The position numbers were made by a program, and so were the translations under genes. A stretch of 63,772 nt of DNA from Stentor coeruleus (taxonomy: Eukaryota; Ciliophora; Heterotrichea; Heterotrichida; Stentoridae), in the NCBI GenBank assembly GCA_001970955.1, contig MPUH01000343.1:1-63772 (forward strand), given 5' to 3'. Of the stretch, positions 41,273 to 51,884 are shown piece after piece. Numbering within the stretch: the stretch's first letter is position 1; each line of letters begins with the position of its first letter. A model generated the notes under the pieces. That model was not told the DNA's origin and did not search any database. It worked only from the letters and a program-made list of their open reading frames with translations.

Positions 41273-44200
41273 ATGCTAATTTGCTTTTTAAAAATATCTT
41301 TGGCTTACGAAATCTCAAAAATCCCTTCATATGGAAGTCCACCCAGTCGTCTAACTGGAGCAACAGCTGTTTACGATGAGGTTGAGAATCGAATAATCAC
41401 TTTTGGTGGGTTTGATTATCAACTAAATCAGGCTTCCTCTGAAATAAAAACCTTTGACCTCACATCTTTAGAATGGGGAATACTAACATCACATTCAAAT
41501 ATTGTCCCTCCAGGTCTTGATTTTGCTTGTATGTACTTACGTGATGATAGAAAACTTTTTGTTTTTTTTGGTATGAGTAGTATTGGAAACAACAATGAAG
41601 TCTACAGCTATAACATAAATACATACACATTTAAAATTGAAAAAATTAAAGGGTTTAATATGCTTGGTAGAACACTATATGCTTTTACCTCATTTTCATA
41701 TAACAACACTAATTATGTTGGGATATTTGGTGGCATAATGATAACTGGATTAGACTACAATTTGTATTTGTAATGAATATTTAGAATAAATATGGAAACA
41801 CTTGAAGCAAGAAAAATGCCTTATAATGATCAAGGACCTTGGATTAGAGTTGGGACAACTTTGACGTATTATAATAATACACTTTATATGTATGGGTATG
41901 TACGTAAAGATCTTGCACCTAATGATGATCTGACAGGAATTTATGCTTATTCATTGATTGAAGAAAAATGGACTTTGATACCTACTGGAGATGGGCCTAC
42001 ACCAGAGATAAGATTTGATCATTTTGCATATTTATATAATGATGAAATGTTTATTATTTTTGGATTGAGAATTGATGTCTATTGTATTTATGATGATATT
42101 TGGAAGTTCAATTTTGTTAATCAGAAATGGACTTTAATTGCTGATAATATTAAAGATTTTAGAGCTCAATCTGCTAATGTTATTATTGGATCTAAAGTGT
42201 ATTTATTATATGGAGATAAAGGTGGGATTGTTTTTAATTCAATATTGACTATTGATATTGCATATGATATACCAATTATTGAGTATGTATCAATTAATAT
42301 GCTTATGCCACTTAAGAGAGCTCATCATTGTAGTTTTGTTATAGGTGATTATATGTATATATTCGGAGGGTTATATAGTTATAAAAGCTATTTAAATGAT
42401 ATGTGGAGATATCATTTTATTACAGAATCTTGGGAACCTATTACCGCAATTGGTGATGTACCTTCAGCTCGTGCACATTCTGCTTGTGTTCAGCATTCAG
42501 GAAATAAATTTGCAATGTTTGGAGGAACTGATGGTATAAATGCATTTAATGACTTATATTTTTATCATGAAAACTATAATACTTGGATTAAAGCACAAGT
42601 ATTAGGAGATAAACCTTCAGGAAGATGGTCATCATGTATCTGTTATAGTAATTATAAATACTTTATCATTGATGGTCAAAATTTCCAGCAAGCATTTAAT
42701 GATATATGGGTTTATAGCTATAATGATGAAAAATACACATTAATAAAATCAGATTTTAATATTTACAGCATAACAAAACATAATTGTTGGCTAACTACTG
42801 ATACTGACTCAGTAAAAATAAATATAGTTGGTGGTTCAACATTTGAATTTTTTCCTAATTCATTTTGGTTTATGATACAGATATCTTCTGATCTGCACAC
42901 TGAAGTATCAGTATTATTATATTCTCAAGATATTTTTTATTCTGAGACTAAAATTGTAGTTTCAAACAATAAAATGTACATGTTTTTCGGATCTACTTGG
43001 AACAAAATTTCAGTGTCATATCTTAATGTTTTAGACTTAAAAACTTATAAAGTTGTTACAAACAAAACGGATGTAGACGAAAAAGCAATATACGGACATT
43101 CAATTTCCCATTATGGAAATGCTTTTTATATATTCGGAGGAGGTATTAGTCATGATACAGCAATAATCCCAAATATATATACTAACCTGCTTTATAAACT
43201 AAAAATAAATGATGGGTCTGAATTTAAAATCCCATGCAGTGATGGTACAGTTGGACCAGAATGTTCTCCATGTATAGAAGGGACTTATTTTCTAATAGAT
43301 CATTGCGAGCCATGTCCAAAAGGAACTTATTCTCCATATATTTCTGCAGTGTATATAGAACAATGTTATCCTTGCCCAGAAGGTAAATTCGCTCCTTATA
43401 AAGGATTATCATATTGTCTTGATTGTCCTGGTAATACAAGTTGCCCTATTGGTACTTCTCAACCAAATTATTTATTATATGAACTATCTCAAAGCAGTAT
43501 TCAGCCACTTATTTATACTGGAAAAACAAATTACATAACTAATACTGTATTAAAATTGTGGTACTCATTAATAGCATTTTCTTTATTAGTTCTTTTTTTT
43601 AGTATTATTTTCAAAAAACTATGGAAAAGTTTAAATAATGTTGATATTTTTGCTACTTATCATTCACAAGACTTAAATGTTCCTATTATATACAAGAAAA
43701 CTAGTATAGGTGGACTTTTTTCCTTAATGTTTATTTTTGGTGCATTTGTGTCGATTACAGGGTCATTAATGAATTATACACTTAATAATATTACTGAAAT
43801 AAAAGCTTTAGTTCCAGTTTTAACTTTAGAAGAAGATATTATAGCTCATTCAGTTATTATAATTAGTACATTTTATATGTATGGAGGTGATTGTGTTAAT
43901 AATCATAATGCATGCATAGAAGATATATCATATACTATTATCGGTTTAAGTTTTTCTTCAGAGTTTGTATCATGCAAGTTAGCATTTAACAATTGTATAA
44001 TTAGTTTAGAATTGAAGAATGTTCGATTATTACTATCTAGTGCATCAGTTTATATTGACTTAAAAGAATCCAGAAGCTATGCTAGTTTTATTGGTATTAA
44101 TATAACATCTTCTTCATCAATTCCTACCGAAATAAGTAGTATTTATACTATTACAAAACCCCCATCTAAAGATTATCTTTTTAGAGGATTAACCCCAACA

Positions 44201-44689
44201 AAAATAAGTTTCAAGTTTACTCCATCAGTTTTTATATCAGAAAGCACTGAATGGCCTAGTTTTGAAACTGGATTTCATGTTTCTTTATCTGATGATCCTG
44301 TTTTTGGATCTTTAGCAACACAGAAAAAGTAAATTTTATTTAGTATTTATAGTCAAGCTTATCTTAGAACGCTTATAAATATTGAAAAAAGTGATACAGG
44401 GATGATGACTCAGAGAAGATTAAATAGTACTTTGTTTATGTTTATTGGAGGACTTCTTGGATCAGTTTTTGGACTTATGGGAATTTTTACAGCAATTATG
44501 GTATTTACTGAAGGGTTTACTAAACAAATAAAGAAAAATAAGAAGAAAAAGCTTGTTTTGGAAGATTTGTGTGAGAATATGGAAATGCTTTATTATGAGT
44601 TTAATAAGTATAAGGAAAAGAGGCCTAATAAAAAATTACGGCCAAAATGCTATCAGGTAACTACAAATTATATAGAGTCTAGTATTTAA
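41273..44689 (+). CDS. kelch/Cys-rich membrane receptor-like protein, copy B (two introns)
   Basis: Exons are 41273-41769, 41785-44328 and 44344-44689. The introns are GTAATGAATATTTAG and GTAAATTTTATTTAG, both 15 nt with TAA formed in frame. The product has 1128 residues. Exon 1 (497 nt) and exon 2 (2544 nt) have exactly the lengths found in copy A. The layout is the same: short signal peptide, kelch blades (ITFGGFDYQLNQ; YMYIFGGLYSYKSYLNDMW), Cys-rich segment (CSPCIEGTYFLIDHCEPCPK), then helices LWYSLIAFSLLVLFFSIIF, GGLFSLMFIFGAFVSITGSL and, in exon 3, LFMFIGGLLGSVFGLMGIFT. The alignment shows no broken frame, so both copies look functional. The role is unknown; a surface recognition protein is inferred from the domains. 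Confidence 0.8.
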
Positions 44690-44932
44690 TAGGTTAAGGT
44701 TTAGATAGGGTATAAGATTTTTTGATAATGTGGATTTGTGATAAAAGTTATATGAATAGTTTTTATGATTTGCGATATTTAAAATATAATCTTAAATACT
44801 TACTCTAAGCAAATTAATCAATACGAAAAACTAGAAACACAATAAACTAAAGCACATTTTTTAAATATAATAACCTTACAATTCAAAATAAAATACCCCA
44901 CTTGGAAATTTTGGTGCATTTCTGATAAATAA

Positions 44933-46336
44933 ATGGAAATAGATAATCAAGAGGATGCTGCAGCTTGTAATGCAATCGAAGAGAACTTATCAGCTTTATC
45001 TCTAAACCCAATAAACAATGTACCTGAAATATTAATTGGTCCTTTTCAATTATTATTTTCTAATCAATACTATTCTGAACTTGAAGGAGTCAGAGCTATT
45101 AGAAAACTTTTATCAATTGAAAGTAATCCTCCTATAAATCAAGTCATATCATCAGGTGTAGCTCCAACTCTTATTCAAATGTCATATACCCGTCCCCACG
45201 AATTCGCTTTTGAAGTATGTTGGACCCTTTGCAACATAGGCAGTGGGGATTCAGCATCAACCGAGTATTTAATCAGCATAAACTCTCTGACTTTTTTCGA
45301 AAAAATTTTCGATTATGACCCAAGTTCATACGAACTTCGTGACCAAATAGTCTGGGCAATTGGTAACATAGCAGGTGACTGTTCAAAATATAGAGACATT
45401 GTATCATCTTCCAAAATTTATGAAAAAATCCTCCTCTATGCTCAAATCCTTCCTATAAACCTCTCAGCTAAACAAGCTAATCTTGCATGGACATTAAGTA
45501 ATCTTGTACGTGGAAAACCTCATGCAAAAGTTGAAGTTGCCTCAACTGTTGAAAAATATTTTATTTTAATGCTTCTTCAAAGTAATGATGATAAAGTACT
45601 TATTGATGTTTGTTGGGGATTATCTTATACATCAGAAATCGTTAATAATAAAATACTTAGCAATCCAGCTGTAGGTCAAAAAATTATAGATCTTATGAAA
45701 CATGCTAATTTTTCTATAGCTTTACCATCATGTAGAGCTTTAGGGAATATGATATCAAATTATGCTAATAGTTGGGAATATTTAAAGGATTTTAATATAT
45801 GCCAGGTTTTGAGAATAGGACTTAAAAGCCAAAAAAGGACTTTTAGAAAAGAATCAGCTTGGATTTTATCAAACCTTTGTGCGGAGAGTTCTGAAGTTAT
45901 TACGGCTATGGTTGAGAATCAAATTTATGAGTTCTTAACTGAGATTTATAAAGGAGGAGAAGAGAATGTTGTTATGAATGAAATTGTTTGGGTTATTGGG
46001 AATAGTGCCAATTCAGCGAAATCTGAACAAATGAAAAGTATATATAAAAGTGGTGCTGTTTTAGTTATTATTGAATATTTGAAGGTAGCGGATACTGATA
46101 AAGTTAAAGCTGTTATTTTGGAAGCGCTTATTGAAATAGTTAAGAAACTAAGTGAGGATTTTAGTGAAGAGTATTATAATTTGATTGTTGATGCGGAAGA
46201 TATTTGTAATGGTAATTCTAGAACGGTAGAATTGTATGATAAACTTATTCAAAAATTAGAAGAGAAAGGATTTGGTAAGGAGGATGATTATGAAGAACAA
46301 GATGAAGGGATGAAGCCACAAATAGAATTTCTTTAA
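44933..46336 (+). CDS. importin-alpha-like ARM-repeat protein without IBB domain, copy B
   Basis: A 467-residue intronless frame from ATG 44933, paralogous to 39222-40592. The two share the upstream string CATTTCTGATAAA just before the ATG. The Trp/Asn ladder is complete: W97/N101, W141/N145, W186/N190, then Y232 as in typical importin-alpha repeat 5 (CWGLSYTSE), then W310/N314 (SAWILSNLCAE) and W353/N357 (VWVIGNSANS). Like copy A, it starts with an acidic segment (MEIDNQEDAAACNAIEENLS) instead of an Arg/Lys-rich IBB domain. NLS binding at both sites is plausible, but importin-beta recruitment and autoinhibition are not. The C-terminus is acidic (KEDDYEEQDEGMK). Importin-alpha origin is by motif. 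Confidence 0.8.
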   Translation: MEIDNQEDAAACNAIEENLSALSLNPINNVPEILIGPFQLLFSNQYYSELEGVRAIRKLLSIESNPPINQVISSGVAPTLIQMSYTRPHEFAFEVCWTLCNIGSGDSASTEYLISINSLTFFEKIFDYDPSSYELRDQIVWAIGNIAGDCSKYRDIVSSSKIYEKILLYAQILPINLSAKQANLAWTLSNLVRGKPHAKVEVASTVEKYFILMLLQSNDDKVLIDVCWGLSYTSEIVNNKILSNPAVGQKIIDLMKHANFSIALPSCRALGNMISNYANSWEYLKDFNICQVLRIGLKSQKRTFRKESAWILSNLCAESSEVITAMVENQIYEFLTEIYKGGEENVVMNEIVWVIGNSANSAKSEQMKSIYKSGAVLVIIEYLKVADTDKVKAVILEALIEIVKKLSEDFSEEYYNLIVDAEDICNGNSRTVELYDKLIQKLEEKGFGKEDDYEEQDEGMKPQIEFL

Positions 46337-46821
46337 TTAAATTGGTTTTGATTTTATATGAGATCTCGAAAGAGACACTTTTAATTGATTTAGTTATAAT
46401 TTTTTTGTTGGAAAAATAATTTAGTTTATTTGTGAACTCTAAGCTTATTTCGGGAATAATAGATAGTTTTTACTATAAATTATAAATGTTGTATTAGGAA
46501 TTCATATTAAATAGAATTTATATACCTAAAAACCTTTTATCAAAAGTCCATCAATTATATTAATCAGCCTAGGACAAAATATGATATAACCTTTTTTAAA
46601 GCAAATAAAAATAACATTAAATATATAGCATAAAGTAAATATACTTATACATCTATAGACAGTTATTAGTAAATATAATTTTCAACATTTATTAAGCCCA
46701 TGATTTTTATATTACAAGTTTTTCTTTAATTTCAACATCGACTATCATTTTATATTAATATCTGCCAATAAGATTAAAGATTTCTCAACACAATTTTTTC
46801 TTTTAAAATACATACAATAGA
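46337..46821. other. intergenic spacer
   Basis: AT-rich spacer between the end of cassette B and a convergent gene. No gene is seen. Confidence 0.45.
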
Positions 46822-47397
46822 TTAGACAAAATTTAATAACATAATAGAATGAAGAAATCCTATTTTCCCTAGCGATCTTGAAAGTTTAGATTCCCTATAT
46901 TTAGCATCTTCACACCTACTACAAAAAGAGTTATCAAGGCAATCCAAACGTAGTCTTGGATGTGAATTATTCTGAGAACCTTTACATAGTTTAGCCATAG
47001 TCACTTGATCTCTTAAAAGATTAAGACTATCATCACTTTTTTCTGAATTGTTATCTGATGCAGTCTCCAAGTAGAAATCAATAGACTCGTTTTCCGTAGA
47101 ATTTTTTGAATATGTCCTTGTTTTCTCTAACGAGTTTTCAAACTGTTGGATTTTTTTAAGCAAAGTTGTTGTGTGTAGTACTAAGGAACTTGTTTTTTGA
47201 TGCGAAAACGTCATAACTTTTTTAAGTAATTCTTCTCTTTTTGATTTTGTTGACACATATTGGCTTATACAGTTTCTTCTGTGTAATGGAGGCTGATATC
47301 CTTGTGATTCTCTTTCTAGACCTTGATCGCACCAGGCTTTTAGTAAATCTAAACGTATTTCACGATCAATCTTTATGAGGGGACTTGTGGATAGCAT
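46822..47397 (-). CDS. hypothetical protein with coiled coil and C-terminal CxxC
   Basis: A 191-residue frame. ATG 47397 is used; the frame opens two codons earlier only with TTG. Residues about 25-50 include ESQGYQPPLHRRNCISQYVS, followed by a helical segment (LHTTTLLKKIQQFENSLEKT) and an acidic, Ser-rich linker. The end has CLDNSFCSRCEDAKYRESK, a small Cys cluster, then a hydrophobic terminus FLHSIMLLNFV. No family is recognised. It converges with importin-like copy B. Confidence 0.5.
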   Translation of the reverse strand: MLSTSPLIKIDREIRLDLLKAWCDQGLERESQGYQPPLHRRNCISQYVSTKSKREELLKKVMTFSHQKTSSLVLHTTTLLKKIQQFENSLEKTRTYSKNSTENESIDFYLETASDNNSEKSDDSLNLLRDQVTMAKLCKGSQNNSHPRLRLDCLDNSFCSRCEDAKYRESKLSRSLGKIGFLHSIMLLNFV

Positions 47398-47640
47398 AAT
47401 CAAGAAAATATTACAATAATTTTAAAAGCCATATTAATTAGATAAAAATTGTTAGGTAGAGGTAGATGAATAGATTTGAATTGGATGTTATAGGTTATGA
47501 TATTTTGTAATATGAGTTAGGTGGAAAATAATAATGATAATGTTTTTAGAATAAATAGGATAATAAAGGATAATTTTGATGGGAAAATTTGTATGGGAAA
47601 AATATGAAGAGAATTGAGGGATGGATTTTGTTTGGATATT
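47398..47640. other. G/T-rich spacer, left part
   Basis: Plus-strand G/T-rich DNA, which is C/A-rich on the sense strand of the gene to the left. A long minus-strand frame covering 47488-47934 begins with TTG and is built on the repeat described next, so it is not called. Confidence 0.45.
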
Positions 47641-47820
47641 TAGATATATTTTTTTTATTGGTTTGGCTAAGATTGTTAGAGTTTTTTGCATGATGGTTTG
47701 AATTCGTAAACTGGTGCTTTTTTCGGCTGAGAAATATATTTTTTTTATTGGTTTAGTTAAGATTGTTAGAGTTTTTTGCATGATGGTTTGAATTCGTAAA
47801 CTGGTGCTTTTTTCGGCTGA
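47641..47820. repeat. 90-nt tandem duplication without N
   Basis: Units 47641-47730 and 47731-47820 are nearly identical (for example GGCTAAGATTG against AGTTAAGATTG) and directly abut. They lie in the spacer next to the Kae1 gene. The size is like that of the N-flanked duplications, but no N is present. Confidence 0.8.
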
Positions 47821-47982
47821 GATAAATAATTTATTTAAAGAGAGGATTTTTTTTAACTGAGTGTGAAAGGGAATATTAAGAATTGGAATTACTATAGTGT
47901 TGTAGATGATAAAAATTATTATTTTACTACCCAAAAACTCATATACCCATATAAAAATCTTCTACAATTATCCTATTTCTTA

Positions 47983-48978
47983 TTAACTTCTCCATGTAAC
48001 AAGTACCTCATCTGTTCTAAACCTCTGTGTAAAAGTACAATCTATCAACTCCATCCTATCTCCATGTTGATATTGTAACATTCCTGTATATGCAATCATA
48101 GCACCATTATCAATACAATACCTATCATCCATTGCATGAAGTTTCCCATTTCTATCCTTAAGCATATCCTTAACCATTTCTTGTAGTCTTAAATTACACC
48201 CAACCCCTCCAACAATAAGTACTTCATTCGAATTACAATGAGCCATAGCTCTTTCTGCAGTCTCAACCAACATAGCAAAAGCAGTCTCTTGTAAACTAAA
48301 ACATAAATCTTCTTGTGAATGATTCTTAGCTATAGACTCTATAAAAGTTAACATCCCAGAAAATGATACATCCATTCCTTTAACCACATAAGGAAGTTCA
48401 ATAAGATTTTTACCTTGTTTTGCTAATTGCTCTATATTATAACCTGGAGCAGGGTCATTTGATATATTAATTATTCTGGCAAATCGATCTAAGCAATTCC
48501 CAACAGCTATATCTAAGGTTTCACCAAATATTCGATATCTAGATTCATTATAGGCGATTACTTGAGAATTCCCCCCTGAGACATATAAAATTGTTGGGTT
48601 TTCTGCTTTGGTTACAAGACGTCCCATTTCGATATGTCCTACACAATGATTAACCCCAATAATTGGAATGTTATAAAGCTGACTTAAGGTTCTGGCAACT
48701 AGAGCTCCTACACTTAAAGGAAGTGCCATACCTGGACCTTTTGTATAGCAGATTAGGCTGATATTGGAAAGAGTTACTTGAGCTTGGGAAAGAGCTTCGG
48801 AGATTAGGTCGAGGATATGAGCTCGATGATGATCAGCTGTTTCTTTTGGAAGAAAACCACTACCTGGAGGGGCGATATGTGTTCTTCTAGGGTTAGCTAA
48901 AATTTCCCCATCACCATTGACTATCCCTACCCCAATTTTATTAGCGCTTCCTTCAATGCCTAGAGCTAAAAACACCAT
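47983..48978 (-). CDS. OSGEP: Kae1/OSGEP, KEOPS tRNA N6-threonylcarbamoyladenosine synthase subunit
   Basis: A 331-residue frame with ATG 48978. As the catalytic subunit of KEOPS it transfers threonylcarbamoyl from TC-AMP to A37 of ANN-decoding tRNAs. Family motifs are [17 protein letters not shown] at the N-terminus, [58 protein letters not shown] with metal-binding H111 and H115, [40 protein letters not shown] and [12 protein letters not shown] with metal ligand D290. The length equals that of cytosolic Kae1; there is no mitochondrial presequence, so it is the cytosolic form and not OSGEPL1/Qri7. All active-site residues seen are intact. No other KEOPS subunit is nearby. Confidence 0.95.
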   Translation of the reverse strand: MVFLALGIEGSANKIGVGIVNGDGEILANPRRTHIAPPGSGFLPKETADHHRAHILDLISEALSQAQVTLSNISLICYTKGPGMALPLSVGALVARTLSQLYNIPIIGVNHCVGHIEMGRLVTKAENPTILYVSGGNSQVIAYNESRYRIFGETLDIAVGNCLDRFARIINISNDPAPGYNIEQLAKQGKNLIELPYVVKGMDVSFSGMLTFIESIAKNHSQEDLCFSLQETAFAMLVETAERAMAHCNSNEVLIVGGVGCNLRLQEMVKDMLKDRNGKLHAMDDRYCIDNGAMIAYTGMLQYQHGDRMELIDCTFTQRFRTDEVLVTWRS

Positions 48979-49495
48979 TTCTTTTATTTATTCACAATTA
49001 TCTTGATATATTTATATTTTTACATATAGAAATCACAACATAAAAAGTATACTGTAATCTCTACTAACTTAATCATATTTTTCTTAAAAAAAAACTAGCT
49101 TAGCAAACATAATTTTATCATAAAAAGCATCTCAAAAATAAATACCTATTTTTATCTAATCAATCAAACATACTCAATAATCTATTCTAAAAATCACTTT
49201 CACATAATCTGACTAATATCCTTGAAAATCTTAGTCACCCAAATCCACAAATTCTAAAAATAAAAATTCATTCACCACAAAAAAATCCCATCATCAACAA
49301 ACCTTATTCTAAACCTTAATCCTTTCAATTACCTACAATCAAATCATAAAAATCCTTGAAATCTCTCCCAACCTAAAATTTAATATTTCCACAAACTCAT
49401 CCTTTTTCTATATAGCCTTTCTAAATTTTTTCTTATATATCAATTTTAAATCATATCTCCTCCACAAAAAAAAACTATTAGCCCAAGAATCTAAA
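48979..49495. other. C/A-rich spacer
   Basis: Strongly C/A-rich on the plus strand (G/T-rich on the minus strand, as in other 3' flanks of minus-strand genes). It carries the 3' flank of the ML-domain gene and the promoter of the Kae1 gene. No gene is seen. Confidence 0.45.
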
Positions 49496-49930
49496 TTAAG
49501 CTAAGTTAAATGAAACTTCCCAGCAGCTGATCTGTTGCTTGTTAGAGTTGATAAGTCCTCCTTGGATGGTGTAAGCACCTTTAGGGGCAATGCTTGGAAC
49601 AGCTTGGGTGTAGGTGAAGGTTCCGACTTGTCCAGCAGTGAAAGTTCCACTTTCAGGGATGGTTTCAGAGTAAAAGTTTCTTCCGTTAAGTAAGACCTGG
49701 ACCTTGATGGCAGTGATGGTTTCAGCTTGATTGAAAGTGCCAACTGATTTGCTTACAACAGTGGATCCCTTGGTTGGTGGGAAAGGAGTGACATCGAACT
49801 CAGTGACGGCATAAGCGTTGATTGGGTTAGAGCATTGTTGTCCAACAGAGAGTGAGGCCAATTGTTCTTCAACAACTCCACCAGCATTGACTAAGGCGAT
49901 GACGGCTAAAGCTACTAGAAACTTATTCAT
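49496..49930 (-). CDS. secreted ML-domain (MD-2/NPC2-like) lipid-binding protein
   Basis: A 144-residue frame with ATG 49930. A signal peptide is evident (MNKFLVALAVIALVNAGG). The mature part fits the ML immunoglobulin-like fold: CSNPINAYAVTEFDVTPFPP, AETITAIKVQVLLNGRNFYS, FTAGQVGTFTYTQAVPSIAP, KGAYTIQGGLINSNKQ and CWEVSFNLA. In this family (NPC2, MD-2, fungal PG/PI transfer proteins) the fold holds a sterol, phospholipid or fatty acid in the lysosome or phagosome lumen. Only two cysteines are visible in the mature part. Codons are richer in C and G than those of the neighbouring genes, which suggests high expression. Role in phagosomes is likely for a feeding ciliate. Confidence 0.8.
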   Translation of the reverse strand: MNKFLVALAVIALVNAGGVVEEQLASLSVGQQCSNPINAYAVTEFDVTPFPPTKGSTVVSKSVGTFNQAETITAIKVQVLLNGRNFYSETIPESGTFTAGQVGTFTYTQAVPSIAPKGAYTIQGGLINSNKQQISCWEVSFNLA

Positions 49931-50004
49931 TATAATTAATTCACCATATTTGCTTAAAAATGATCAAAGTTTAAAGTTTTTTTTTTATATGATGAAGGAA
50001 ATGA

Positions 50005-50176
50005 AATCAAGAATGGGAGATGCTGTAGAAGATGAGGTTTTAAAATTATATTAATTGAAACTTTTAAAAGGTTTTTATATGAGATATTTAAATCAAGAAT
50101 GGGAGATGCTGTAGAAGATGAGGTTTTAAAATTATATTAATTGAAACTTTTAAAAGGTTTTTATATGAGATATTTA
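50005..50176. repeat. 86-nt tandem duplication without N
   Basis: Units 50005-50090 and 50091-50176 are identical over nearly their whole length and directly abut. Each ends in AGGTTTTTATATGAGATATT; a third, partial AGGTTTTTATATAATAT lies at about 50189, directly before the ATG at 50205, so the duplicated block includes promoter-like DNA. A short frame (MGDAVEDEVLKLY) occurs in both units. Confidence 0.8.
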
Positions 50177-50204
50177 GATTAGATTATAGGTTTTTATATA
50201 ATAT

Positions 50205-50870
50205 ATGAGAACTAGTTCGCCTAATGAACTTATGCAGTTTATGTGATTTTTAGTTAGAAGATTTTCAGAAGAAAGACTGATACATGTAAAAAAAGGACAA
50301 AGCCTTGCGAAAACATTAAACGAACAGAAAAGGAAGCTTAAAGTACTTAATAGTTGTAGTAAAGGTGCGCAATATGATTCTACTGCAAATTTGTTGAGGA
50401 AAAGAATTTCACGAGTTCCTAGAGACCTTTCTCCAGCTATGAAAGAGTATTATAGGGATTCAAGATTTTCTTCACCTCTTGAAAGCAAAAAACTTGGCAA
50501 TTTAGAAAAGTTTTTCATAGTAAGATCGATGTAGGAAAAATACCAAATGGTCAATGCGTATATCCATGGACCAATATCAAGTTCGAGCAATAATATTCTG
50601 AATTCTGACCTTAAAAAAAAACTGAATCTAAACAACAATGATTTGGATACCCATACAAATTGTCCTAGTCCTTTTGTAAGAAAATTAAACGATATAGATA
50701 GGAAAATAGACTTACTTATCCAATCTGAAAGAGAAAAAGTACTTGAAAAAAATCGAATGCCTTTAAACTTCCTCACAAAGAAAAAAATATTAAGCGACGA
50801 TGCTGTAGATAAATTTTATACACTAAATTCAAAAGCCAAAATGAAAATCCAAGAATATAATTCAAAATGA
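50205..50870 (+). CDS. hypothetical protein, two 15-nt introns
   Basis: Exons are 50205-50242, 50258-50519 and 50535-50870. The introns are GTGATTTTTAGTTAG and GTAAGATCGATGTAG; both bring an in-frame stop (TGA, TAG) if retained. The first has GTGA at its 5' end, where most others have GTA. The product has 211 residues and is rich in Lys, Arg, Ser and Asn (MRTSSPNELMQF, then RFSEERLIHVKKGQSLAKTL, RISRVPRDLSPAMKEYYRDS, SPLESKKLGNLEKFF, and C-terminal NDIDRKIDLLIQSEREKVLE). There is no signal peptide or TM. The family is not recognised. The 86-nt tandem repeat forms its 5' flank. Confidence 0.7.
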
Positions 50871-51455
50871 TAAAATTTATGAGTTAGAAATAAATCGTAT
50901 TTTGGTTAATGAAAAGCTTGATTTATTTGTATAAAAGGCATGGTATGCTATAATTTATATTGATTTTTTGATATTTATTATATCTTATATTTTATCTACA
51001 AAAGGATATTTAAGATATTAGGAAATTTAAGAAAATAAGGTTTTCAAAATGAAATAAGCATGCAAGTAGCGAGAATAGATTTTGAAAAAAAGTAGGAAAT
51101 ACTAAAAAAGTTTAAAAAATATTTTTTCTTATCATCAATAAAGTCTTTTAAGGGCTAAAAGTCAATATCGCCTTTAATAATTAGCCCTAGAAACTTTCGA
51201 TAATATTTAAATACAATTGCCTAACCATAATAAATAAAAATCTTGATTTTTGATATAAAATATATAGTTTAATTTTATCACAAAAATAGCATATTATTGA
51301 ATAGTTTAAAATACTCTTTATTTACTATCAAACTATTTTTTTTGATATAAAATTCAGTTTACGATATTTAAAACTCTTTGCCACATTTTTATTTTACATC
51401 TAAAAGAATCAATAACACTAATGGTCTAAATATAAGGAAAATTACTTACTATTTA
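50871..51455. other. AT-rich intergenic spacer
   Basis: Convergent spacer between the plus-strand gene ending at 50870 and the minus-strand gene at 51456. No gene or RNA is seen. Confidence 0.5.
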
Positions 51456-51884
51456 TTAATGCAATTTAAACAAATCTGCAGCTCTAATCATTGCTTCAAA
51501 ATGATGAGTATTATGATTAGCTCTACGATTATATTGCTTTGATGGAAATTCTATATCTTCACACAAATTAACTGACAGATTTCTTTTATTCTTATACATT
51601 GTTTCATTGCGTGAAGGGAAAAGTTCAACAAAAGTGTTTTTATTTCTTGGGTACATATTATTTCTTTCATCTCTTGGTGTCAATTGGCTTAATTCTTGTT
51701 GATTTTTAGCAATTTTTGATTTTATTTTTTCTAAGGCTTCATTGTTAGAACTGTTAGGCATTTGAAGTATTGTGGAAATGTCTAAATTAACTATTGTTGA
51801 AGCTTTTGTAAGAGGTTGATTAGGATTGAATGCATTATATGATGATACGATACGCTTGCCAGTTGAACTGTGCCGAATATTCAT
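51456..51884 (-). CDS. hypothetical protein
   Basis: A 142-residue frame with ATG 51884. It is polar and Asn/Ser/Lys-rich. A short coiled coil (SNNEALEKIKSKIAKNQQEL) is followed by LTPRDERNNMYPRNKNTFVE and a His-rich end HNTHHFEAMIRAADLFKLH. No domain or family is recognised. A clean ATG, coherent composition and isolated position support a real gene. Confidence 0.5.
   Translation of the reverse strand: MNIRHSSTGKRIVSSYNAFNPNQPLTKASTIVNLDISTILQMPNSSNNEALEKIKSKIAKNQQELSQLTPRDERNNMYPRNKNTFVELFPSRNETMYKNKRNLSVNLCEDIEFPSKQYNRRANHNTHHFEAMIRAADLFKLH

Larger units (their letters stand above)
35397..46336 (+). repeat. tandem segmental duplication: two receptor + importin-like cassettes
   Basis: Unit A is 35397-40592 and unit B is 41273-46336. 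Each contains a three-exon kelch/Cys-rich receptor gene followed on the same strand by an intronless importin-alpha-like gene. Start-to-start offsets are 5876 nt for the first gene and 5711 nt for the second. Gene order, orientation, exon sizes and intron positions agree, so the pair was duplicated as one block. Most exon sequence has clearly diverged, with short stretches of much higher identity. Confidence 0.85.

Noticed and set aside
47488..47934. 148-codon minus-strand frame containing a 30-residue repeat
   Set aside because: It starts with TTG, and its repeat is simply the 90-nt DNA duplication, which happens to be a multiple of three; no domain.
49989..50054. Possible 21-residue peptide (MMKEMKSRMGDAVEDEVLKLY)
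   Set aside because: It is short, lies between two gene starts and is partly repeated in the 86-nt duplication; there is no evidence of translation.
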